A DNA stretch of 36,912 nucleotides, taken from assembly GCF_003129905.1 (NCBI RefSeq), contig NZ_QFFM01000031.1, positions 1 to 36,912 on the forward strand, in the 5' to 3' direction. The stretch is from Bifidobacterium callitrichidarum (GTDB lineage Bacteria > Actinomycetota > Actinomycetes > Actinomycetales > Bifidobacteriaceae). Below the pieces are notes generated by a model, which did not search any database, was not told the origin of the DNA, and saw nothing but the letters and a program-made list of their open reading frames with translations. This document shows, piece by piece, positions 8,225-15,799 of this stretch; the first letter of the stretch is position 1, and every line of letters begins with the position of its first letter. Made by a program: the position numbers and the translations under genes.

Positions 8225-9144
8225 AGGATCTTCTCCTCACGCTTACGCAGGTAGATGACAAGCGGGATGGCGATGACCATCACCATCACGAAGAGCACGA
8301 GGCTCATGGTCGTGGACTGCGAGTACAGGCCCTTGCCGAAGGTACGCCAGATGAACAGGTTCAGGATTTCGGTGGAACCGCCGGGGCCACCGTTGGTGGT
8401 GGCCTGGACGATATCGAAGGAGTTCATCGAGCCGAGCAGGGCGGTGGCCACGTTGAAGGTCATGGCCGGGGCGATCAGCGGGAACTTGACCTGCCAGAAG
8501 GTTTGCCATGCGTTGGCGCCGTCGATGGAGGCCGCCTCAAGCACCTCGGAGTCAATGGTCTTCAGACCGGCGAGGTAGGTGAGCATTGCGAAGCCCATCC
8601 ATTTCCAGCCGTGGATGATGGTGACGATCACGATGGTCCATGTGGTGGAGCCGAGCCACTGGATGTCCACGGTGTGGCCGACGAAGAAGCCGAGAATCTG
8701 GTTCAGCACGCCGTCGGTCTTCAGGATGGCCTGCCAGATGTAGCCGGCGCCGAGGGCGGACATGATCACGGGGATGAAGAACATCGTGCGGGCGAAGCGG
8801 TTGAGCGGCGTGTCCTTCTCCAGGAGCACGGCGAGCGCCAGGCCGAAAGTGTTTTGGAAGAAGGCCACCAGGACTGCGTAGATGAGGGTGACCTTGATGT
8901 CGGCCATCAGGGTGCCGCTCTCGAAGAGCTGCTGCAGGTTCTCCAGGCCGTTGAAATCGATGGCTTTCTTGAATGCGGACCAGTCGGTGAACGCATAGAT
9001 GAAGTTCATTACCGTGGGCAGGAAGAAGAACACCAACAGCATTGCGCCCGCGGGAACGACGTAGCGCAACGGGTAGTTCTTGCGCTCCAGAGTCCGCGTG
9101 CCCTTGACTGGTTTGGCGGACTTCGAGACATGAGTCGTCGTCAT
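8221..9144 (-). CDS. Sugar ABC transporter permease, MalF type
   Basis: The 307-residue protein starts at 9144 behind AAGGAAACG. After a basic tail (KGTRTLERKNYPLRY) come six membrane segments, the first at about residues 29-49. The EAA loop is DSEVLEAASIDGANAWQTFW, near residue 200. It pairs with the MalG-type permease that overlaps its last four bases. The gene follows the binding protein gene by 172 bases, a gap that contains a strong stem-loop. The family is clear; the alpha-galactoside substrate is inferred from the neighbouring GH36 genes. Confidence 0.92.
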   Translation of the reverse strand: MTTTHVSKSAKPVKGTRTLERKNYPLRYVVPAGAMLLVFFFLPTVMNFIYAFTDWSAFKKAIDFNGLENLQQLFESGTLMADIKVTLIYAVLVAFFQNTFGLALAVLLEKDTPLNRFARTMFFIPVIMSALGAGYIWQAILKTDGVLNQILGFFVGHTVDIQWLGSTTWTIVIVTIIHGWKWMGFAMLTYLAGLKTIDSEVLEAASIDGANAWQTFWQVKFPLIAPAMTFNVATALLGSMNSFDIVQATTNGGPGGSTEILNLFIWRTFGKGLYSQSTTMSLVLFVMVMVIAIPLVIYLRKREEKIL

Positions 9145-9182
9145 TGTTTCGTTTCCTTATGTTTTATGGCTGGGCGGCCGGG

Positions 9183-9229
9183 GCCCGGGTAGCGTGCGAT
9201 AGGCTGCGCGCATCCCGGGCGTTGCCCGG
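9183..9229 (-). promoter_or_regulatory. Stem-loop between binding protein and permease genes
   Basis: Two alternative GC hairpins overlap here: GCCCGGG (9183-9189) with CCCGGGC (9214-9220), or CCGGGC (9215-9220) with GCCCGG (9224-9229). In the minus-strand mRNA they lie just after the binding protein stop. Such intercistronic hairpins commonly stabilise the upstream message or partly terminate, giving more binding protein than permease. The effect here is inferred. Confidence 0.45.
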
Positions 9230-9316
9230 CCGGATGCCTGTATTGGAAGCTCGGTGCCATCCGTCCCGCGCGGAGGAAGAGGAGAGATTCCTCGACGGGG
9301 CCGGACGGTCAGCCGA

Positions 9317-10663
9317 TCAGAATCCCTTGACGCCCTGGGCCTTGGCGATCTGCGCGAACTGGTCCTGCGTGGTCTTGGCGACCTGCTCCGGGGTCATGGT
9401 GCCGTTGACCATGTTGGCGAGGTTCAGGTAAAGGTCCGGGTTGGCCACGGCCTGGGACTGCATGGAGCCGACGGCATCCTTCAGGGCGTCGAAGGCGTCC
9501 AGCTGGGCCTGTGGCACGGTGTCCGGGGTCTTGACGTCCTTCATGATGGACACGTAGTTCTGATCCTTGATGAAGGTCTCGTATTCGGAGCCGAGCCAGA
9601 AGCTCATGAACTGGCGGGTGGCGGCCTCCTTCTTGGAGTCGCCGGTCTTGAAGGCCACGATGCAGTTGCCCTGCTGCGGGATGGAGGTGGCGATGTTGCC
9701 TTCCTTGGAGATCGGGAAGAAGCCGATGGTGTCGTCCAGCTTGGACTTGTCGTTGTCGGCCAGGGCGGCGATGGCGCTGAACATCGAGTTGGTCTGGATG
9801 ATCATGCCGGCCTTGCCGTCGAGCAGGGCCTGGGCCTGGTCGGTGTCCTTGGCGGAACCGGCGTCCTTGTTGTACAGGCCGTCATCGAGCATCTGCTTGT
9901 ATTCCTTGATGGCGCCGAGGATGTCCTTGCCCTCGAAGCTGTCCTTGTTGGAGTTGACGTTATCCCACAGGCCGTCCTTGGCGGCCTCGGCGAGCTGGAC
10001 GTTCACGGCCCACTGGGTGCCCCACTGGGAGCCGGCCATCTCGAAGAACGCGGAGTCGGCGGCGCCGGAGTCCTTAATCTTGTTGGCAGCCTCGATCAGA
10101 CCGTCCCAACCCTTCGGGGTGTCGGTGATACCGGCCTTCTCGAAGACCTTCTTGTTGTACCAGACGCCTTCGGTGTCCGGGGCGGAGACGAGGGCGCCGT
10201 AGTAGGTGCCGTCGTACTGGCCGCCCGCATCGGCGATGCCGTCGGCGTAGTTGTCGAGCCACGGGGCGTTGTCGAGCTTCTGCAGCTTGTCCTGGGCCAC
10301 GAAGCCGGCCAGGGTGGACGGCACGGCCTGCCAGAACATGAGGTCCGGGGAGTCGCCGGTGGTGATCTTGGTCTGGACGTTGGATTCGTAGTTGTCCGGG
10401 ATGGTCTGCAGATCGATGGTCGCGCCGGTCTTGGATTCGAAGTCCTTGATGACCTTGACCGGGATCTTGTTGGAGTTCTGGGCGGCCCAGAAGGTGAGCT
10501 TGACGCCGTCCAGCTTGGTGTCCTCGGCCGGCCAGTAGTCGGCGGAGGAGGTGTCTGTGTTGTCGTCGCTGCCTGCGGCGGCGGGGTTGCCGCATCCTGC
10601 GAACATCATGCCCAAGGCCGCAATGCCGGCGATGGCTGCGGTGGTCTTCTTCCAGTTCCTCAT
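9317..10663 (-). CDS. Extracellular sugar-binding lipoprotein of ABC importer
   Basis: This 448-residue lipoprotein has a signal peptide beginning MRNWKKTTAAIAGIAALG and the lipobox FAGC, giving a lipidated cysteine near residue 23. The mature domain is a MalE/RafE-like family 1 binding fold (VKLTFWAAQNSNKIPVKVIK near the start; SPDLMFWQA later). There are tandem ATGs at 10666 and 10663; the second is 7 bases after the AAAGGAAAGG ribosome site, so I prefer it. The open frame to 10816 would place the signal peptide internally and is rejected. A promoter with an operator in its spacer lies upstream (10785-10812). With the two downstream permeases it should import an alpha-galactoside that the flanking GH36 enzymes cleave; the ligand is inferred. 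Confidence 0.92.
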   Translation of the reverse strand: MRNWKKTTAAIAGIAALGMMFAGCGNPAAAGSDDNTDTSSADYWPAEDTKLDGVKLTFWAAQNSNKIPVKVIKDFESKTGATIDLQTIPDNYESNVQTKITTGDSPDLMFWQAVPSTLAGFVAQDKLQKLDNAPWLDNYADGIADAGGQYDGTYYGALVSAPDTEGVWYNKKVFEKAGITDTPKGWDGLIEAANKIKDSGAADSAFFEMAGSQWGTQWAVNVQLAEAAKDGLWDNVNSNKDSFEGKDILGAIKEYKQMLDDGLYNKDAGSAKDTDQAQALLDGKAGMIIQTNSMFSAIAALADNDKSKLDDTIGFFPISKEGNIATSIPQQGNCIVAFKTGDSKKEAATRQFMSFWLGSEYETFIKDQNYVSIMKDVKTPDTVPQAQLDAFDALKDAVGSMQSQAVANPDLYLNLANMVNGTMTPEQVAKTTQDQFAQIAKAQGVKGF

Positions 10664-10784
10664 CATTGAGCCTTTCCTTTGATGATTCCTCGCCCCGCCC
10701 TCCAGCGGGCCGATTACCGTCGGGTTCACGTAGTTCCGGTGCCCTCCACTGCGGCATCGCAGCTGTCGAAATCCGATGCCATCA

Positions 10785-10812
10785 ATCATATGTGGTATCG
10801 ATTCCACGTCAA
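10785..10812 (-). promoter_or_regulatory. Promoter with LacI operator in the spacer (binding protein)
   Basis: On the minus strand TTGACG (10807-10812) and TATGAT (10785-10790) are 16 bases apart. The spacer is almost entirely the operator GTGGTATCGATTCCAC (10792-10807 on the plus strand), so a bound repressor would block RNA polymerase. It lies about 125 bases upstream of the binding protein start. Confidence 0.75.
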
Positions 10813-10944
10813 CCACTCACGGCGTGTCGCTTCCCGTAAAGTTCAATTCAACATAACTGAACAAAAGTTACCAAATGGCTTTATTTCAACGTTTATAAGT
10901 CGTAAATCTTCCCAACAAGCGCCCGTCCGCCCATAAACGCGATT

Positions 10945-10990
10945 TTGTGGTATCGATTCCACGCTGTATGCTGTTTGGTATCGATTCCCC
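10945..10990 (+). promoter_or_regulatory. Promoter with two LacI operators (GH36 gene)
   Basis: TTGTGG (10945-10950) and TATGCT (10967-10972) are 16 bases apart. One operator, GTGGTATCGATTCCAC (10947-10962), fills the spacer, and a second, TTGGTATCGATTCCCC (10975-10990), follows the -10 box and covers the probable start of transcription. Their centres are 28 bases apart. This controls the divergent alpha-galactosidase gene. Confidence 0.75.
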
Positions 10991-11013
10991 TTGAGATACG
11001 ACGAGGTATTGCC

Positions 11014-13260
11014 ATGCGTATGAACGCTGTCTCCATCACCCAACCGACTGCACGGGAGGCGGAGGACGGACGCTTCGTCCGGCTTACCGTAGGCCTGTGC
11101 GAGGGTCGTCTCCCGCATATCGCGGCCATTACGACGTTCGCCCCGCACTCCTCCGGAGCGGAAGCATCGGACGCACAGGAGCACCTCGGCACAGGTACGC
11201 GGGCGACCGACTTCCCCGCGCCTTCCGACACTCCGGATGATGCGGACGCCATGGTCGATCCGCAGTTCCCGCAGACGCTCGACGCGGGACTGTCCATCAG
11301 CGAGTTCCCGACCATCCTGCCCACGCAGGCGGAAGGCTGGACCGGCACCCCGGCCATCCAGATCAGCCGCGACGGACGGACCGTCTTCCCCAAGCTCACC
11401 GTGGTCTCCTCCTCAGATGCCGGTAGCGCGTTCACGTTCGAGGCACGGGACGAGTTGGCCGGACTGACATTGGACGGCACGCTCACCATCGGCCCGGAAG
11501 GCCTTATCCGCATCGATACGGCCCTGACCAATACCGCGAAAAACGCGCTCACGGTGTCCCGGCTCACCCCGGTCGTCCCGCTGCCGCCACAAATCGATGA
11601 AATCGAGACCTGCACCGGCCACCATCTGCGCGAACGCGCATTGCAGCGACAGCCGCTCACCGAAGGACTGTTCGCCAAGAACTCCTGGATGGGCCGGCCC
11701 GATTTCAACTCGGCGACGCTGCTGACAGCCGGCGAGCGCGGATTCGGTTTCGAGCACGGTCTGGTGTTCTGCGCGCATGTGGCGTTCAGCGGCAACAGCA
11801 CGGTCTTCGCCGAGCGCACGCCGTACACACATGGGGTGATCGGCGGTGGCGAGCTGCCCTATGAGGGCGAGCTGACCCTGAAGACGGGCGAGACCTACCA
11901 CGCGCCCAGGCTGCTGGTGTCCGTGGGGCAGGGACTCAACGAAGCGTCCGCACGTTTCCATGCCTACCTACGTTCCTTCCACCCCGAACTCGCCAAGCCG
12001 CGTCCGGTCACGCTGAACACGTGGGAGGCCATGTATTTCGGTCAGAGCGAGGAGAAGGTGCTGGCCCTGGCTGACCGGGCGGCCGCCATCGGCGTCGAAC
12101 GGTTCGTCATCGACGATGGCTGGTTCACCGGCCGCCGTGACGACACCAGGGGACTCGGCGATTGGCAGGTGGACGCCGATGTCTGGCCGCACGGGCTCAC
12201 CCGTGTGGCCGACCACGTGCATGAGCTGGGCATGGAGTTCGGGCTGTGGTTCGAGCCGGAGATGATCAGCCCGGATTCTCATGTGGCGCGGGAGCATCCC
12301 GAATGGATGCTGGCCCCGAACGCCGGACGTCTCCCGGTCGAGGCGCGCAGCCAGCAGGTCATCGACCTGACGAATCCCCAGGCCGCGCGATATGTCGAGG
12401 ATTGCATCGATACGCTCGTCGGGCAGTACCACATCGATTACATCAAGTGGGATCACAACCGATTCCTCACCGAGCCCGTTTCGCCGGTGTCCGGCTTGCC
12501 CGCGGTGCACGGCCAGACCAAGGCGTTCTATGGCATCGTGGACCGGCTGCGCGAACGGCACCCCGGTCTGGAGATTGAATCGTGCTCCTCGGGCGGCGGG
12601 CGTATCGATGCCGGTGTGCTTACCCGATGCAGCCGCGTGTGGGCATCGGACTGCACGGATCCCATCGAGCGCGTCGACATCCAGCGTGGCACCTCGCTGC
12701 TGGTGCCTCCGGAAATGATCGGCGAGCATATCTCCGAATCCCCGAACCACGCCACGAAACGCGCCACCACGCTGACCACGCGCGCGGCCACGGCGTTCTT
12801 CGGGCATCTGGGCATCGAGTGGAACATCATGAAGCTCGACGACGCCGGACTGGACCGTCTGAAGCGGTGGATAGATCTGTACAAGGCGCGTCGCACGGCC
12901 ATTCCCCAGGGCGATGCGGTGCATGCGGACTGCCCCGATCCGGCGGTCCGGGTCGACGGGCTGGTGGCGCCGGACCGGTCACGCGCGGTGTTCCGGTTCG
13001 CGGCCGTGGCCACGTCCCGCGAGTATCCATATGGCCTGGTGCGGTTCCCCGGTCTGGACGAATCGGCGACGTACCGGGTACGTCCGTTGGGCGGCACCGC
13101 ACTGTATGACGACGAGCTGAGCCCGGCCTGCCGCACCCGTCTCGATTGGTGGAGCGACGAAGGCATCACGGCGGATGGCGCTCTGCTAACACAATGGGGC
13201 ATCCGTCTGCCGCAGCTTGCCCCCGAGCATTGCCTGCTGCTCGAATTCGAGCGAATCTAA
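11014..13260 (+). CDS. GH36 alpha-galactosidase
   Basis: The 748-residue enzyme hydrolyses terminal alpha-galactosyl residues, probably in the cytoplasm because there is no signal peptide. I place the start at 11014, seven bases after ACGAGG; upstream codons overlap the operators. The N-terminal beta-sandwich domain is followed by a (beta/alpha)8 barrel. The GH36 signatures are FVIDDGWFTGRRDDTRGLGD, then YIKWDHNR with the nucleophile Asp480, CSSGGGRID, and SDCTDPIERVDIQRG with the acid/base Asp546. Length and motifs are typical of bacterial GH36 enzymes active on raffinose, stachyose and melibiose. It is divergent from the binding protein gene and shares its operator type, which ties import and hydrolysis together. 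A strong terminator follows. The family is secure, the preferred substrate is not known. Confidence 0.93.
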   Translation: MRMNAVSITQPTAREAEDGRFVRLTVGLCEGRLPHIAAITTFAPHSSGAEASDAQEHLGTGTRATDFPAPSDTPDDADAMVDPQFPQTLDAGLSISEFPTILPTQAEGWTGTPAIQISRDGRTVFPKLTVVSSSDAGSAFTFEARDELAGLTLDGTLTIGPEGLIRIDTALTNTAKNALTVSRLTPVVPLPPQIDEIETCTGHHLRERALQRQPLTEGLFAKNSWMGRPDFNSATLLTAGERGFGFEHGLVFCAHVAFSGNSTVFAERTPYTHGVIGGGELPYEGELTLKTGETYHAPRLLVSVGQGLNEASARFHAYLRSFHPELAKPRPVTLNTWEAMYFGQSEEKVLALADRAAAIGVERFVIDDGWFTGRRDDTRGLGDWQVDADVWPHGLTRVADHVHELGMEFGLWFEPEMISPDSHVAREHPEWMLAPNAGRLPVEARSQQVIDLTNPQAARYVEDCIDTLVGQYHIDYIKWDHNRFLTEPVSPVSGLPAVHGQTKAFYGIVDRLRERHPGLEIESCSSGGGRIDAGVLTRCSRVWASDCTDPIERVDIQRGTSLLVPPEMIGEHISESPNHATKRATTLTTRAATAFFGHLGIEWNIMKLDDAGLDRLKRWIDLYKARRTAIPQGDAVHADCPDPAVRVDGLVAPDRSRAVFRFAAVATSREYPYGLVRFPGLDESATYRVRPLGGTALYDDELSPACRTRLDWWSDEGITADGALLTQWGIRLPQLAPEHCLLLEFERI

Positions 13261-13301
13261 AACTCCATTCGGCAGACCCCGCATCGGTTCCGGGATTGAT
13301 T

Positions 13302-13327
13302 CGGCTTCCCCTTGGGGAAGCCGTTTT
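13302..13327 (+). terminator. Rho-independent terminator of the first GH36 gene
   Basis: CGGCTTCCCC and GGGGAAGCCG form a perfect 10-bp stem around TT, directly followed by TTTT. It lies 42 bases after the stop codon. Confidence 0.85.
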
Positions 13328-13347
13328 CATATGCGTACGTATACGCG

Positions 13348-13398
13348 AAGAGGGACTCCGCCGGGCTCGATGCGATGAGCCCTGACGAAGTCCCTCTT
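13348..13398 (-). terminator. Long stem-loop after the second GH36 gene
   Basis: AAGAGGGACT (13348-13357) pairs with AGTCCCTCTT (13389-13398), enclosing a second stem of GGGCTC and GAGCCC. It is 30 bases beyond the end of the convergent minus-strand gene and probably ends its transcript, though no T-run follows. Confidence 0.55.
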
Positions 13399-13428
13399 GC
13401 TTGTCATGCGGCGTGCGTTGCTTCGGCG

Positions 13429-15570
13429 TTACGCCTCGCGGAACTCGAAGGTGCGGGAGATGTATCCGCCGCCCTTCGGCACGCTCACGGTTGCCGTACC
13501 GTCATCGGCGTTCCAGGAGACCGACCACTCGGCGAAACCGTCGCCAACCGGCAGCAGCGTTTCCGCCGCGACGGCCTTTCCCCGGAACTGCGGCAGGGCA
13601 AGCGTCACGTCCCCGCCTTCGCCGTCACGGGACCAGACGGTCACGAACGAGCGGTCGCCGGCCCTGAGGCCCAACGCCAACACCGTATCGTTCCAACCGG
13701 GCAGGCCGAGTGGCCAGAACGGCACGGCGGAGCCGATGACCGGCTGCACATGCCGCTTGTACGCCTCGACCGCCTGCACGATGAGTGCACGCTGTTCGGC
13801 GCTCATCCGGTTGATGTATCCGGACAGGAAGAACCGGCCCAGGAACGTGGTGTTGAGGTTGAAGGCGAACTCCTCCGGGTTGTCGTTCGCGTTCGGGTAC
13901 GCCCAGTTGCCGGCCTGTTCGGGGGTCATGAGCATGGGCGCCGCGGCGGCGATGGCCGGGTAGAGGCGGAAGTCCTGCTGGTCGGACGTGGACTGCACCT
14001 GGAATCGCGAGGTCTGCGCGAAGTCCATACGCATGCCGCCGGAGGAGCAGTTCTCGATGATGAGCTCCGGATGGCGCCGATGCAGCCCCTCGACCCACGC
14101 GCTGTAGGCGCGGTTGTGGCCCAGCAGACCGTCGCCGGCACTGTCGGCGTTGAGGTCCGTGCCGGCGTCCGGCGAGACGTTGTAGTCGAACTTGAAGTAA
14201 CCCACTCCATAGTCGTTGACCAGACGGTCCACGGTGTCGTCGAGGTGCTTGCGGGCGGCCGGGTCGCGCAGGTCCAGCAGATATCGTTCCTGCTCGACCA
14301 CGCGACGGTCGTGACGGTGGAAGAACGCCGTTTCGGGAAGGCTCTTGGCCATGGGGCTTTTGACGCCGATCACCTCAGGCTCCAGCCACAGGCCGGCGAT
14401 CATGCCGGCGCCGCGGATGGCGTCGATGACCTCGGTGATGCCGCCCGGGAAACGCTTCTTCGAGGGCATCCATTCGCCCACGGACGGCCACCAATCGCCG
14501 GTATCGTCATACCAGCCGGCGTCGATGCAGAAGATCTCGATGCCGGATTCGGCGGCACCCTTGACCAGAGGCAACAGCTTTTCGGTGGTCGGGTCGCCGT
14601 TGATGGTGTTCATGTAGTCATTGAAGATCACACGCGGGCGGGCGTTGTCCGCCTTGTTCAGGCGCATCGCACGGCGGTAGGCGGTGACGTTGGCGATGGC
14701 GCCGTCGAAATCGGGGGCGATCGCGGCGGAAGCCGGAACCGTGTCGAACGATTCACCGGGGGCCAGGCGCTTCGCCCAATCATGATCGACGTTGGTGGGG
14801 CCGGCGAGCGCCAGATAGCCGTCTTCCGTATCGCGGCCGATTTCCCAGCGCCAGGCGGCGTTGTGCTCGATCTGGAACAGCCAGGTCAGTCCCAGCGCAT
14901 CCGATTCAAGCAGGGCGAGCGGCGTGTGGCGTCCGGTGGACCAGGTTCCCGTGTTCACTACGGAATGCGCACCGCGAGGGTTGTGGCCGGTCATCTGCTG
15001 GGCCAGTCGGGGGAATAGGTCGGAGGTGGATGTGGCATGCCAGCGGCCTTCGCCGAGCCATTCGTTCTCGCATTCGAGCAGTCGCCAGGCATCGCAGTCG
15101 GCGGATTGTCCGGCCGGGGCGCCGAATGCGGAGACGAGGCTGGTCACGGATTCCAGCACAATCGCATCGTCCGCGCCGAGCGCCGGGGAGGCGGCTTCGG
15201 CGGGATCGCCGGTGTTCGCGACCGTGACCCAGGTGCGGAACATCGGTACGCCCTGCGGCAGTTCGTAATGGACGGTGACGGTCAGACCAAGCGCGGTTTC
15301 GGCGAGTGTGACGTCAAGTCTGCTGACGCCCCCCTCCGCGGACTCCTGATGGGAGACATACCGCAGCGCCCGGCCGAGGTCGGTGTGAACCAGGCGATCA
15401 TTGGCCAGCCAGTGGCCGGTACCGGTGGCGAGAATCTCCGTCAACGGCATTCGATGGTTGAACCGCACATCCAGGTCCGCCGCACGCAGGCCCGCAACGG
15501 CGGCCGGCCCATCGTCCGGTATCTCGAATGTCAGGGCCAATGCGTCATTGCCCCAAGTGAAGGTACCCAT
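13429..15570 (-). CDS. GH36-type alpha-galactosidase, divergent paralogue
   Basis: The 713-residue protein begins at the ATG at 15570, behind AAGGAGT; codons upstream of it are not conserved-looking and overlap the promoter. It has no signal peptide. Domains are an N-terminal beta-sandwich and a catalytic barrel with EIFCIDAGWYDDTGDWWPSV, then GYFKFDYN with the probable nucleophile Asp462, ENCSSGGMRMD, and QSTSDQQDFRLYP with the probable acid/base Asp530. It differs from the first GH36 enzyme in these motifs (KFDYN rather than KWDHNR; TSDQQD rather than SDCTDP), so it belongs to another GH36 subgroup and may act on a different alpha-galactoside or a related sugar such as a beta-L-arabinopyranoside. 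It is convergent with the first gene and has the same operator type at its promoter. Family good, substrate open. Confidence 0.88.
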   Translation of the reverse strand: MGTFTWGNDALALTFEIPDDGPAAVAGLRAADLDVRFNHRMPLTEILATGTGHWLANDRLVHTDLGRALRYVSHQESAEGGVSRLDVTLAETALGLTVTVHYELPQGVPMFRTWVTVANTGDPAEAASPALGADDAIVLESVTSLVSAFGAPAGQSADCDAWRLLECENEWLGEGRWHATSTSDLFPRLAQQMTGHNPRGAHSVVNTGTWSTGRHTPLALLESDALGLTWLFQIEHNAAWRWEIGRDTEDGYLALAGPTNVDHDWAKRLAPGESFDTVPASAAIAPDFDGAIANVTAYRRAMRLNKADNARPRVIFNDYMNTINGDPTTEKLLPLVKGAAESGIEIFCIDAGWYDDTGDWWPSVGEWMPSKKRFPGGITEVIDAIRGAGMIAGLWLEPEVIGVKSPMAKSLPETAFFHRHDRRVVEQERYLLDLRDPAARKHLDDTVDRLVNDYGVGYFKFDYNVSPDAGTDLNADSAGDGLLGHNRAYSAWVEGLHRRHPELIIENCSSGGMRMDFAQTSRFQVQSTSDQQDFRLYPAIAAAAPMLMTPEQAGNWAYPNANDNPEEFAFNLNTTFLGRFFLSGYINRMSAEQRALIVQAVEAYKRHVQPVIGSAVPFWPLGLPGWNDTVLALGLRAGDRSFVTVWSRDGEGGDVTLALPQFRGKAVAAETLLPVGDGFAEWSVSWNADDGTATVSVPKGGGYISRTFEFREA

Positions 15571-15651
15571 GCCACTCCTTACATCGCATTCAGGCGGCCA
15601 CTGACGCCTTTGTCGCCGCGCCGCCCGCCAACAGCAGTCCCGCCACATAGT

Positions 15652-15696
15652 GTGGTATCGATACCACATCTTACAAGCAGAAGGTTGATGCAACAA
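15652..15696 (-). promoter_or_regulatory. Promoter and perfect LacI operator (second GH36 gene)
   Basis: On the minus strand TTGTTG (15691-15696) and TAAGAT (15668-15673) are 17 bases apart. The perfect palindrome GTGGTATCGATACCAC (15652-15667) immediately follows the -10 box and covers the probable start of transcription, about 82 bases upstream of the start codon. Confidence 0.75.
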
Positions 15697-15728
15697 ATCA
15701 GACACACTGAACGTTGCTTATCTGCTTG

Positions 15729-15744
15729 GTGGAATCGATACCAC
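15729..15744. promoter_or_regulatory. Upstream LacI operator, second GH36 gene
   Basis: GTGGAATCGATACCAC matches the other four sites with one change. It lies 77 bases from the promoter-proximal site, centre to centre, a distance that would allow looping by a tetrameric repressor. Confidence 0.7.
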
Positions 15745-15799
15745 ATAATATGCACGGGCGCGATAGGCCGCACACACATTACGGTTGCACCGCGATTGC

